Assembly (NCBI GenBank): GCA_003427395.1
Contig: BFEA01000624.1
Coordinates: forward strand, 658,667-691,169
Length of the DNA: 32,503 nt
Source: Chara braunii
Taxonomy: Eukaryota; Streptophyta; Charophyceae; Charales; Characeae
Direction: 5' to 3'
Below are positions 18,248 to 28,695 of the stretch, piece after piece (the stretch's first letter is position 1; every line of letters starts with the position of its first letter). Made by a program: the position numbers and the translations under genes. The notes below the pieces were generated by a model. The model made no database searches and was not told the origin of the DNA. It saw nothing but the letters and a program-made list of their open reading frames with translations.

Positions 18248-18786
18248 TCATCGGCGCTCGGGGTAGGGATGAAGATGGGGGAGAGGGCGAGAGGGGCGGT
18301 CAGTAGCGCTGGTCCGGAGGGAGAAGGTATCGATACAATCAGTCCCCACTACTTGTCGCCCTGGCTGGGCCAGTCGCTGCCGCCAATCAGCTGCCAACTC
18401 TTGTCCCCACCTGTAGAGATCAGTCACCATTGCATCGCGCCGCTGCACGACGATAGTACACAGATCATCGCTGAAGGCTACTACTACCGTTACGTCGCTC
18501 TGAGTAGGCTGGGAGAAGCGCCGAACTCCCAAAGCTTTCGCCAAGACGATTGCTGAACCTCAATCAGTCGATATGGTGATTTCCACGGCGGCACACCAAG
18601 CTCCGTCGCCAAAGAGTTGCGCAAACCGGAGAAGATCGAGAGACGGGGATGCGCGACCTGGCGAAATTGCAACATGGTTCGAGGTTGAAGAAGCTGAGCA
18701 GAGAGGGCTGACTCAATCATAAAGCTCATGGCGAAGGTGAGGAGAGGGGGTAGATGCAGACGAAGGAGAGGGAACAAGTTCCTCAA
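18248..18786 (-). pseudogene. unrecognised ORF piece 1 downstream of element B integrase
   Basis: Two overlapping minus frames (18490-18786 and 18248-18544) can be read as one protein with a frameshift near 18545, ending in DLYRWGQELAADWRQRL. The start overlaps the end of the integrase frame by about 75 bases. No family recognised. Its position after integrase and before the terminal repeat is where some elements carry an env or other accessory ORF, but nothing env-like is visible. Confidence 0.45.
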
Positions 18787-19798
18787 TCACATCGGATGAA
18801 GAAGAAGGAGATGGGTTAGGGCTCTCAGAAGGAGGGAGAGGACGAAGATAGGAAGTGTGGCGGACGATGGGGAGGGAGCTATGGCTGGCGCTAGCTTCGG
18901 GCGCGATGCGCACCGTGTAAGCTCCGTTAGGACCGAGCTCTACGACCCGAAAACAGCCAAAAAACTTGGGAGCGAGTTTGAGGTCGCGTGCACATTTGTG
19001 CACCTGCACCAGATCCCCTAACTTATATTGGTGTTGTGGGCCCGCATTCCCGTTCCGGACCTCGTAGCTACGGTCCTGCCTATCGTGGACCAGTTCGCTC
19101 AATTTCTGTCTTTTCCGGGCCAGCTTAGAAACGACCCTTTCCATTAAATCCGCATATCTCTTCGCCTTGGCCTTGAGGGCCGCACGCGTGTTTCGACCCC
19201 CTTTGTCGACAATTTTTGTGGTACCCCAATTGTCGACACATGGGAGGCTATTAGTTCGAAGCTGGAAGGGGGTGAACCTTGTGGACTCATGAGGGGTGGC
19301 TCGGTGGATTCCGACGATTTGATAGACTATCTCGGGCCACGGACGCGTGTCGCGGGCCGCTAAGTTCTTACGGAGGGCGGTCTTAATCATGCGATTCACA
19401 TTCTCTGCCAGCCCGTTCGATTGGGAAACATGGGGAGCGTTTTGTCGAAGTGTAACGCCTCGACGCATTAGTAATTTCTCTACCTCACCCTTATATTCCG
19501 ATCCATTGTCGGTAAGAATTTCCTCTGTATCTAGGTGGGTATTGAGGAATCGGTCGATGTATGTGGCTATCTCTGAGGCCTTTCGGGTTTTACACAGATA
19601 GACTTCGATATATTTCGAGAAATGATCAATCAACACCAAGAGAATGGAGTATTCGCAGCGGTTGGGGCCAGGTGGCACATCTATATCGGTTGTGTCCATA
19701 CTGACCCGCTGAAACGGCCGTTCTACCTCTGTAGGGACTATTGTATTTGGCGCGCGGTCGGCAGCACAGACTAGACAGTTAGCGACCACATGCTTCAC
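18713..19798 (-). pseudogene. element B integrase
   Basis: A 361-residue open frame. The zinc-binding CLVC is at residues 8-11, with the matching His pair upstream across stops near 19800-19822. The catalytic core has D35 (SMDTTDID), D97 (ILTDNGSEY) and E132 (SNGLAENVNR), with 34 residues between D97 and E132 rather than the usual 35. A C-terminal DNA-binding module has YKLGDLVQVHK, then LAPKFFGCFRVVEL and SYLRPLPPSE, followed by a Ser/Pro-rich tail. This is the best preserved part of element B, with the whole core in one frame. Confidence 0.9.
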
Positions 19799-19822
19799 AT
19801 CGTCACGGATATTAGACTAGAA

Positions 19823-20488
19823 CTATCGATTTTGGTCGATAGTTGCCTCTGTGACACGTATCGCGAAATGAGCGGTCTGTTCTTTGTGCGCGGACCGAGT
19901 CCAGTCATATCTCTGAAAGGGGTGGGGAACCGTTAGCCATAGTCCTGATCCGTCCGTCTTACGCTTTTCTATATGTCTATTGATCCATCGATAGTCTCGG
20001 GATTTTTCGGTAGCCCGATGTCTGTCATGCTTAGTGAGATGGTCCAATGGTGGGCCCGCTAATTTAGCTAATAAGATTTTATATATCCATACCTCCGCTC
20101 GTCGGTATTTCTCATCGTATTCAAGATCGTCCGTTCGGGTTGCCTCGAATCGAACCTCAGTAGGGAGTTTGTCCGCCGTACACAGGGGGCACCTCCATTC
20201 CTTGCTACTTGTTCTGTATCGAACGCGCGCATTGTGCGCACGATTGACACACGTGGCACAGTCCACCCAATCGGCAAATCCAGATTCAAAGGGGTAACAG
20301 TTTACTCCGTAAACTTGGGAAATACACGTGCAGAAATAACAACATTTATCCGGGAGAGTGACGAGAAAGTGTGAATGGGCGAGGGGATCAGAAAAGGTGG
20401 GAGAGACCGAGCCAGGGGTAGTTTCCATCGTTCCGAGAGATAGGAATGGGAAAGGGAAGGATAGGTAGGGTCCGATACACGTGTCCAC
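19823..20488 (-). pseudogene. element B linker with PHD-finger-like cysteine cluster, between RNase H and integrase
   Basis: 221 residues in frame with the RNase H end, separated only by the stop at 20489-20491. Residues 49-103 (20180-20344) carry C50-x2-C53, C77-x2-C80, H85 and C100-x2-C103, with Trp at 98, two before C100. This is the C4HC3 layout of a PHD finger, except that the sixth ligand position holds Arg88 (CGC, one transition from a Cys codon). Extra Cys at 49, 55 and 64 could be alternative ligands. PHD fingers read histone tails, so a targeting role is conceivable but not shown. The C-terminal part (HKEQTAH) probably supplies the integrase His pair. Confidence 0.6.
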
Positions 20489-21440
20489 TTAGCCCTTCGG
20501 TAGAATCTCCACCTGTCCGTATCGAGGCTCGTTCTTCGGTTCCGGGTCGCGCCAGGGGGTCACTTCCTTACTCCTTGGCACCTTGTCGGGACGGTGAAGT
20601 CGTATCAGCCCGTCTGCGTTGCCGTGTTTCTCGTGTTTCTGATGGGGGATGTCAAAGTCCATGCTCTGCAGTATTGTGGCCCATCGCTCGATCATGCTCG
20701 AGTAATCCTTGGACTTCTTCAGCGCCAACTGTTACAGCAGTTCGTGATCGGTTACCAGCGTAAATCTTCGGCCATACAAGTACGCTCGGAAATGACTGAT
20801 CCCCCACAAGGCTGCATAGATTCCCCCGTCGGGGCCGCATAGTTGCGCTTACAGGACAGCACCATTTTGGACACGTATTCCACCACGTGTTCGAGGCCGT
20901 CGGGTCCCACCTGGGCGAAGATCGCCGAAACCGCCTCCGGTTGCCAATCGGTGATGAGAACAAAGGGTTTTTCCGAGTCCGGCCTTATGAGGACTGGGGC
21001 CGAAACCACTGCCGCCTTGAGTTCTTCAAAAGCCCGATCGCAGTGCGGGGTCCAGATCAACGGTCGATCCTTCTTTAGCAGATTCGTGAGTGGTCTTGCG
21101 ATCACTGCAAACCCTTTGATGAACCTTCGGTAGTACAATGCCAAACCCAAAAAGGCACGGACTTGTGTTACGGACGTCGACACCAGTGCGTCCTTCACGG
21201 CTGTCACTTTCTGGGGCTCTGACTGCAATCCTTGGTTCGTAACGACGTGGTCGAGGAAGGAAATCTCCGTGAGAAAAAACTGACACTTCTCAACCGTCAC
21301 TTTGAATCTTGCGTCCTTCAGTGTGTGCAGTGTCCACTCAATGTGTTGCACATGTCCCTCATAGGAAGTTACTGTAGAAAAAAACAAGGATATCATCCAT
21401 ATACACAATCACACAGTAATTGATTATGCTCTGCGCCAGC
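20489..21440 (-). pseudogene. element B RT end and RNase H
   Basis: The RT catalytic motif YMDD is encoded at 21392-21403 (VIVYMDDIL). The frame then changes at a T7 run into 20752-21408, which holds the RT thumb/connection (QVRAFLGLALYYRRFIKGF) and the RNase H start (FVLITDWQPEAVSAIFAQ). After another frameshift near 20770 and a stop, RNase H continues as TLVTDHELL and 20489-20728 (SSMIERWATILQSMDFDI, GNADGLIRL). The last motif normally has Asp and Ser, as in ADALSR. Confidence 0.85.
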
Positions 21441-22494
21441 CGCGTTTTTCGCACGAAGTTCTGGAAGGCCATATTCATCGCGTGTTGAAACATGGTTGGG
21501 GCGTTGCAAATCCCCATCGGGCATCTGACCTACTGCCAGGTCCCTTCGAAAAGAATGCATGTCATTTTCGGGCGGTCTTCTTTTCGTACCAGGAGATGGT
21601 GGAATCCATGACGAATATCAAATTTACTGCAGAATCAAGCACTACCGGAAACGACCATGGTGCGATAGCGGGTTCGATTCAACCATTAGCTTCGAACTCC
21701 TTAATCCTCTTAAATGCGGCCGCTCTTTGCGCTGGTGAATACCGATAAGGAGCGCAGCTAATCGGCGGATGATCCCCCGTAAGGATCGCATGCTCGATTA
21801 CAGTAGATAACCCAATATTACTGTCATCTGTACTCAATACCTCAGCATAGTCATGCAACACATCAATCTGGGATCCTTGGATATCATGGGGAACATGACT
21901 AGGGATGGTGATTACTGCGTTATTCGCAATGTTCAGGGGTGTTTCAATCCAATCCATCTTTCGCGATCGCCTGTCGTGCACACTGGAAAACATGTAACTG
22001 CTGGTTTGGACCTAGGAGATGGTAGCGATCATTTGGGATTCAGCCGGGCTGATCATCTTGGTTTCTTTTACCTCGGCATTGGTTTCAGAATCGACGACAC
22101 TTTTGGCTATTTCTACTCCTGTTAGTTCCGTCATTTCCTGCATGAGATCCGAAACGTCTATTATCGGAGCCTCTGTCTCTTCCTTGATCAAAGCAATCAT
22201 GGCTCCTTGCGTAAGTAAGGATCTAGGGGGAGAGACAGAGAGATCCAGATAATGATTCATCTGCAGATACCTAGCCCGGAGTGAAAGCGTGCCCTCCTAC
22301 AACGTGCGAGGGGGTTCCAAAAGGTCAGCCATATCGAAAATTTGCAAGATCAATTCTCCCAAGAATGTCGTAGGGGAAGTCCGTCTTTCTGTGGGCGGAG
22401 AACGGCAGGGCTCGCTGTTTTCCGAGCTAAGATCAAATGTTCGAGTAGTTGCGGGAATCATCCAAAAATCTTCTTTAGTCTTGCAATCGAACAT
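21413..22494 (-). pseudogene. element B segment between protease and RT fingers, with internal deletion of RT
   Basis: Three minus frames (22297-22494, 22012-22260, 21679-21993). The last ends in EHAILTGDHPPISCAPYRYSPAQR, the segment that opens Ty3/gypsy RT. Between this and the later MGICNAPTMFQHAMN-type motif (about 21480-21520) the usual fingers, including the first catalytic Asp, are missing or scrambled, so an internal deletion near 21590-21660 has removed them. The long acidic linker between protease and RT is unusual but of unknown function. Confidence 0.7.
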
Positions 22495-22509
22495 TTCGAC
22501 TAATTGCTT

Positions 22510-23400
22510 TCATTCTTCCTCACTGGGCATAGCGCTCAGTTCTTCCTCATAATCGCGTTCATTGAACTCGTCTTCGCACGCAGGGGGTTGTTCTTCATCA
22601 GGGTTCGGGATATATTTCTCCAGACTCTGGATCATTCCTATCCGGTCGATACTGGGATATCTCCTTCGTGATCGAGTAGAGATTCGGAGAGGAAGTGTTT
22701 GAGGTTTCCCTCCCATATGAGTGAGAACGAGTTGTTTGGAATCAAAATGGATTTGTGCGCCCACTACCATCGCCCAGGGCAATCCTAGCAGTATCGAGTA
22801 AGAGTGTTCATCAATGACTAATGCGTTAACCAGCACATGCACTCGGCCTACCTTGATTACAACGTTGTCGATGATTCCTACGATGTTCATGGCCTCCTCA
22901 TCGGCCGAGACATAGTTGTCCTTCCTTGGTAGAGGAAGGATGAAATTCAGTCATCCAGTCTTTCGGACCGTGTTCAGGGAGATAGCTACGGCTGATGATC
23001 ATGTGTCAATCAGTGCATCGAACGGTTTACCCCAGACTTCGCAATCACACTCCGCATTCTTCCATAGGACCGATCGGACACGCACAAAGTGATCTCTCTC
23101 GACATAAGAGATGGCGACGATTCTCGTCGTTTCCGGCACGTTAGATTCGACCGCCGAGGGAGGACTTGCCTCGCTCTCATCTTCCTGCTTTTTCTTCAGC
23201 ATACGCTGAACGCGCTGATAGGTGAAGCGCTTCTGATTCTTCTGGCATTGCTGCAGAAGCTTGTCATTTGCAACTTCGGATATGGTCAGCAGGTGTCCTA
23301 CAGGGATCGGCACTCGGATATCTAACTGTTTGAGTGTCTGTAGGAGATCGATTTCTCCTGTTTGGAACTGGGGTCCTGGTTCCGATGTTCGTTCGACCTA
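22510..23400 (-). pseudogene. element B retroviral-type aspartic protease and end of gag
   Basis: Frame 22999-23313 contains basic, helical gag-end sequence (RVQRMLKKKQEDESE) and then the protease start WGKPFDALIDT, where the next codon, normally the Gly of D-T-G, is TGA. The protease body continues in 22510-22890 with IIDNVVIKVGRVHVLVNALV and the typical YSILLGLPWAMVVGA flap/second-half motif, then an acidic linker. The nonsense codon lies inside the catalytic triad. Upstream, frame 23398-23515 (HIVDPTEYLQLAGLIGAIRPAKKEL) continues gag until the junction with the terminal repeat. Confidence 0.8.
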
Positions 23401-23515
23401 ATCGAGTTCTTTTTTGGCGGGTCGGATAGCTCCGATCAGTCCAGCCAGCTGGAGGTACTCGGTTGGATCGACAATATGTGCTGGCTTGGAAGAGGATTCT
23501 GATGTGGACGCGCCC

Positions 23516-24054
23516 GGGAGCGAGAAAACGTGTGCGCGCGAAGAAGGACGGTGAGAGGAGCGCAGGGAGGAAGGAGGAGGGAGCTTGCTAGCATGGCACT
23601 GATCGGCAACAGGGGAATGGGCACCAAGGCAGTTGCAGTTTTTTCCAATCCTATGCAAATTCAAAAATTGAAAGCACCATATCCGCGTGCAAAACAGGCG
23701 CGGGAAAGAAAGTCTTCCGTCGATCCATATTCCTACAAGAATTTCCCAGAGTTTTCAAGGTCGGGGCCGAGAACATCCGCGCGCGGAAGGTCGTGGGACA
23801 TTCCGTTAATTCCGGGATTTCTAACTGCCGAGCCAAATTCCAAGCGCACTCGTTAAGGCGAGCGAAATACCCAAGCCTTTTCGGAAAACAGAAAAAAGAG
23901 GAACTAAGAGATTCCCACAAGGTACCCTTAATCGGGCAGAGACAAGAGGGGGGGGGATCTCGGAGTCTAACTCTACACTTCTAGATGCACAGAAAAACAT
24001 GGGAAAAAAAAGGAGTCTGAAAGATGGCGCAGGTCCACAAGCTAGTACGTCACA
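23516..24054 (-). repeat. terminal direct repeat flanking element B, right copy
   Basis: 539 bp matching 16046-16583, both ending ...GTACGTCACA on the plus strand. On its left it joins coding sequence of element B directly, so part of the LTR plus the leader was lost by deletion. Open frames in it are shared shadows of the left copy. Confidence 0.75.
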
Positions 24055-24065
24055 TACACACTTAC

Positions 24066-24115
24066 TTGTATCTGGTGTGGGATTCGAACCCGGGTTGGTA
24101 TTTGAGCAATTCATG
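24066..24115 (-). other. tRNA-like half with perfect B-box
   Basis: The minus strand reads CCGGGTTCGAATCCCACACC (B-box GGTTCGAATCC at 24080-24090). No A-box or paired acceptor is visible, so this is probably a SINE or tRNA relic. It begins within 12 bases of the end of the element B repeat. Confidence 0.35.
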
Positions 24116-25475
24116 GGTGCACACACGGAGCAACATCTGCCGTTTTCACATTTTGGGAGTGGTGGAACTGAGCCCCGGGTGAGGGCTTGACCCCACGCGC
24201 TAGTGGAAGTTGTTCCTTTGCTGGGGGGAATGGTGGTGCGATGTTATATGTGAATTCACCTATGAAGGATATCAAACATCAGCTGTTCGAGTGGGACTTC
24301 GTTTAAGTTATGGTATGATTTTTTTTATTGTGTTGGAAGTTATGTTTTTGGCAGCTTTTTGGGGGGTTCAAGTTTTCTGTATCGAGAACAAGATCGTATA
24401 AGGTTACCATGATGTCAAAGTTTCTTTGGTCATGGAACCGTNGGGCCTTGCGAAAGCTATGGGGCATCCGCAAGGGGAAGGAGAATGGATGATCAGGCAC
24501 CACACAACCGACAAAGGACTTCGCCTGATTGTGGCCAAGCGTGACAGTGACGGTAGAAGGGTAGGCCGATGNATAAAGAGAGNCCTCCTTAACTACGCGA
24601 GGGTGGATGAAGTCGCAGGTAGAGCTTGAGNCCCATAGTGCGNGATACACCCTTAGTAGAGGTCCCAAGACACACTCGGATGATAGCCGGGGTGTGATCA
24701 GGATTGTGTATGTGTTGGGGTATNGCAAANNAGGTATGCTCTTTGAGGCGGAGGCGTTCCTGATGGACCTTAACACACTCGAGGTCCAGGAAGTCAATGA
24801 CATCCTCGACTGCTACAAGGGAAGCACTGCAACGGGCCGTGCGAACAGCACGCCTAGTGGGAGGACGTGGAGGAGGAGGGTCATGAGAGGCGCTAGGAGA
24901 GGAAGGAGGAACAACACTAGCATCACTAGGAGAAATCCAAAATATAGTCCCAAGTTCTCCCAACAGAGTCGTCGGGGACAGTAGCGAGCGGCATAGAGGG
25001 AGAGTCTCGAACGGGTATGTCTGATACCGTAGGGGGCTCAAAGGGACGAGACATCGCAGCTAGGTGGGTGTTNGCCTGGAGCTCGAGACAGGGGGAACAA
25101 CCTGAGGGCNAGCNTGTTATGCAAAGTGACGCTGAAGGGCGTCAGCATATNGGGATGTGGAGGAGGTGTGGCANGCCAGGCGGCAACNNGTACAAATGTC
25201 TCGTGCGCATAGATCCTCCCCCTCACCAATGGTCAAGCGGTCGCGAGGAAACACGAAGTCCGCTGGGAGAGGTTGTTGCAGGNCAGAAGAGCNAGTCCTC
25301 CAGAACGAGGTCTGNCGACAGAGGAAAGNTGAGAAGGCCCGGACGAGGTGGTCGTGTTGGGGGGCGACNTCGTCATCGGCAAAGCGAGGAAAAATGTGAA
25401 TGTATACAACCCAACTTTGGGGTCTNATGGATTCGAGGGATGTCTAAAGTCCATTCAAAACTAAAATCGTGACTG
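24116..25475. other. low-quality region without recognisable gene
   Basis: Scattered Ns from 24442 onward. Open frames occur on both strands (for example minus 24589-25041 with a Pro/Ser-rich stretch), but I recognise no domain in any of them. It could be a decayed element whose frames are hidden by sequencing errors. Confidence 0.4.
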
Positions 25476-25620
25476 TGTGACGCCCAAACCTCACGCCCAG
25501 CGCGACTTCCTGATCAGAGTAGAATGGGGGCCCGGAAGTGCGAAAAGGGGGTGTGCCAAGGATTTTAGGAAAGTGGGGGTGGAGTCTCAGGTCGGAACTG
25601 GGATCTCCTGTGGCAAGTTA
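25476..25620 (+). repeat. LTR-start-like repeat, copy 2
   Basis: It starts TGTGACGCCCAAAC and is collinear with 13227-13400, the longest shared block being GGTGTGCCAAGGATTTT. Confidence 0.55.
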
Positions 25621-26300
25621 GGGATAGTTACGCAAGTTGGTAGGCACAGGTCGTATCCGGCGTGTTAATTTNCGGGAGATGAAACTACCATCTCCTTTGG
25701 TTNTGTCNTCGNTGCCGATCGCGCACCTGATGGACGAGAGGGATGTTGTGAGTGTCGCGNTGCCTGACCAACCGNTGTCGTCGATCGCTGCATACTTTGG
25801 AATAGGACGACNAAGGTCGCAATCGGAGGNAGTGTGCTCGTCNCTCCGCCTCCGTCCNGGTTNGGCGGACGAATCCNGNGGTTCGATACTCGTTGTCACG
25901 TTGGCACTCAGAGCAAGGGGTTCGGGGCCAGTAGNGGGCGATCGCTTGCCACGGGANGACTGTGAGGTAGTGAAAGGNTAANGCCACTCNGTAGGATGGG
26001 CAGTGGGTTATTAAGACGACGACCCCGGGTTCGGTGAAGACGTGGCTTGTGTGAAGCTCAGGGAATTGTGCCGCATGGGGAACGACATCTAAGGCTTTTC
26101 CAATATCCCTGTCGCAAACTCNGNCGTCTCCCCGATGGNAGGGAAATTTCGGAGGATCCGGTCGGGGTTGCGCAAGGAAGTACGCGTTCTTTCGTTCCNA
26201 ATACTATCGAAATTCCNGGTCCCTCGGACTCTCCCGATCCGTCATGCGAAACATCCTGTCAGTCTGATGTAAGTGTCGTCATGGTTTCAAGCGCAGATCT
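25621..26300. other. N-rich stretch without recognisable gene
   Basis: Plus-strand frames 25637-25981 and 26047-26412 are interrupted by many Ns and show no domain. Confidence 0.4.
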
Positions 26301-26308
26301 TGCAAACA

Positions 26309-26348
26309 CACGTGTAAGCGGCATCCTTCTCGGTCGGGCTTACACGTG
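26309..26348. repeat. perfect 11-bp inverted repeat with a G-box in each arm
   Basis: Arms 26309-26319 (CACGTGTAAGC) and 26338-26348 (GCTTACACGTG) with an 18-base loop. Each arm ends in CACGTG, the core bound by plant bZIP and bHLH factors. Confidence 0.85.
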
Positions 26349-26419
26349 CGTGCACAGTATCGCGCTCGAGGTTCCACGAGGGGTTTGCCTCGAACGGGTG
26401 AGATGGGCGTGACTGATGG

Positions 26420-27420
26420 TCGACCAGAAGGATGCGCCCAGAGTTAGCTTAATTCAAATTTTGTCACTTTCTAGTACTCATTGTCACCGCCTTTCCCAAT
26501 TCCCCCTATCTAGTGTGCTGGTTTAATCTTGGAATTGTTTACACTATCGGGGCGTGGCTCCGCAGTCAGACATTCGAACAATCAATCATCAACCAATCAT
26601 CCGAGGAATCAAGAACCGTTACAACCACGATCTTTCACTCACGTGTGCACACGAGATCGTGCCCCCTACCCTCGATGGGTAACGAGTTGTCAGTTTACCC
26701 GACGCGTGGATCCAACTTTCTTTTTCGGGGCAATGTTTATACGCGGAAAAGTGCGCGAAAACAATTCGCAATTCCAATCTCCTACTCACAATGTGCATCA
26801 AAAGCATCGATTCAATCACACATTCATGCATCCATTAGGACAGCGAAATTCCCATCAGACTTATTCATGCACATGAGGGCAAGAAACCGACAAGTACGCA
26901 TACATTAAATTCGCAAAGTCAACAAAAAAAAAGGCGACATGCATTCAGAAAGAAAACCAATGAGATCGCAAAAATCGAGTATGGCGATTACACCGAAAAA
27001 CAGAGAACGAGGGGGAACAGAACAAATCATTCATCAAGGTGTCACAAATACAAAATCCGATACAGCCGAAAAGAATGGCGCGCACCAAATGTCAAAATTA
27101 TACAAATATAGAAAGGTGGGAGAAGAGACATTATCCCACACCCGTCCACTTCTCTCTCTCTCACTCGCTTCCCTCCTCCTCCGATGCGGGCAGTCCGTCG
27201 CCACGCATCAACACAAAGTTGTCACCCCGCTTGGTCCTAATATGCAAGCCAGGTTCGCTAGTGTGCCACAGTCAGTCGCGGCCCGCACGTCAACCCCACA
27301 TACCCAGCACCAACCTGTCGGATCACCCAACTCTCACGCTCACTCACCTTCCAAACTTGCTTGTTAGCTGACCCTCACTGATCGCGCGAACCTCGGAATT
27401 CTTAGAGAGAAAACTTATCG
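26420..27420. other. non-coding stretch, possibly transcribed part of a diverged LTR
   Basis: A-rich, with a CT-rich tract at 27150-27185. Frames are short and lack domains. It lies downstream, on the minus strand, of the TATA-like box at 27431-27438. Confidence 0.35.
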
Positions 27421-27430
27421 CTCATGCGGA

Positions 27431-28192
27431 ATTTATAACATGCAACCCTGCGCGAAAGATGCAGGATTAAGCCTAAGTGAGAAGAAAGAGAAGGGAGGAA
27501 GTGCATACGTCTGCATGGCCAGGTCGCGGCGTGGGTGATGTAACCGCACTCCACGCATCGATCCGGTCATGCAAGTATTTAGGCCAATTAGAACAGAGTA
27601 TGAAGCATGCGAGACAAAGAGGAAAATGGCGGGGAGCACAAGGAAATCAAGAAAGAAAAAAAATACAGTTACAATCACGTCCGCCAAAAGTGACTGTTAC
27701 ACAGAAGATTAAGGGCGTGGTCTAGTCAGATCTCAGCTCCTATCGCGACAAGATGTGTGTAAGCAAGAAGCGCAGCGCAGTAAGAATTCCAAATTTCCTA
27801 AATTCCTATCTAAGTCATAATTGCAAAAGAATAATCCCAAACAAAAACAAAACAATTCTGAGAGCCTGTGTGGGAGGCTCGACAGCAGTTAAAAATTTGA
27901 AAATCCACTTTCCCGCACGCCGACCCGCGACCAAAACCCGAAGCTCCACACCAGAACAAGAAAGAAGTTATGACAACAGTTATTCACCGCGCTCGCTAAG
28001 GCGCACCCATTCAGCCGTTAACGCGGGATTTCCCCGACCGTGGTCCAACAACCGAAAAAGAAAGATGCGTGGGCATCCATGCAACAGGCCAGACCCGACC
28101 CATCCCCATGCACTTCACGCGACCGACCCGTCCTGCACCTCGAAGCATTTTCACGCAGAAAGTCGTGCGGTTACAAAAAACAGTTCGTCACA
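27431..28192 (-). repeat. diverged relative of element B terminal repeat (U3 part)
   Basis: Landmarks occur in the same order as in the 15.7-16.58 kb copy: TATA-like box (27431-27438), CCAAT (27584-27588), CGACAG followed by a TTAAAAATTTGAA block (about 27880-27901), GCGCTCGCTAAGGCGC (27989-28004), and an edge reading CGTCACA at 28192. The spacing from the GCGC block to the edge is about 203 here and 210 there. Base identity between landmarks is low. Confidence 0.4.
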
Positions 28193-28260
28193 ATTGCGCC
28201 CTTGTTACCCCAAATAAAATCAAGCTATTTGGCCTCCAGAAGGTGTTGATGTGTTAGATC

Positions 28261-28690
28261 CCTGGGAAATCTCCTTTCTAAATACTCTTGTTTCTTTTTT
28301 TTCTACTCTTTGATTACACCATACAAACAACAATTGAATATTTACGGCGATATAACTATCCGCTTTTAAACAACCTTGTATATTCACTATATTCGACAAT
28401 CATTTCATAGATTATCCAAGCCCTAGCAATCCATGCTATTGGCGGGTTTTTGGATCACTTGCTGATATTTGTTAGTTGATCGAACTTTATCCAGATAATT
28501 ACACGCATTTTTTTAGCAATGCATTATACACCTTTTGTAGATATAACTTTTTACAGTGTAAACGTATTATGAGAGATGTTTAAGGAGGTTGGCTACTTCA
28601 ATATGTGCGAGAGAGCTTTTGGGGGCAAAGTCCCACACACAGGGGTTTATACTTGGTTAGAGTACTAATATTCAAGATCACCACACACGG
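28261..28690. other. AT-rich non-coding stretch
   Basis: No gene or repeat that I can support. Confidence 0.6.
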
Positions 28691-28695
28691 CCGTA

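Larger units (their letters stand above)
16046..24054 (-). mobile_element. element B: decayed Ty3/gypsy-type retroelement with extra domains
   Basis: Transcribed right to left between two ~540-bp direct repeats. The recognisable order is protease, RT, RNase H, cysteine cluster, integrase, then further coding-like sequence before the left repeat. RNase H before integrase places it with Ty3/gypsy. The right repeat joins directly onto coding sequence at about 23515, with no primer site or leader, so a deletion removed them together with the start of gag. Many stops and frameshifts and a deletion inside RT make it inactive. Its proteins are clearly different from those of element A. Confidence 0.8.
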
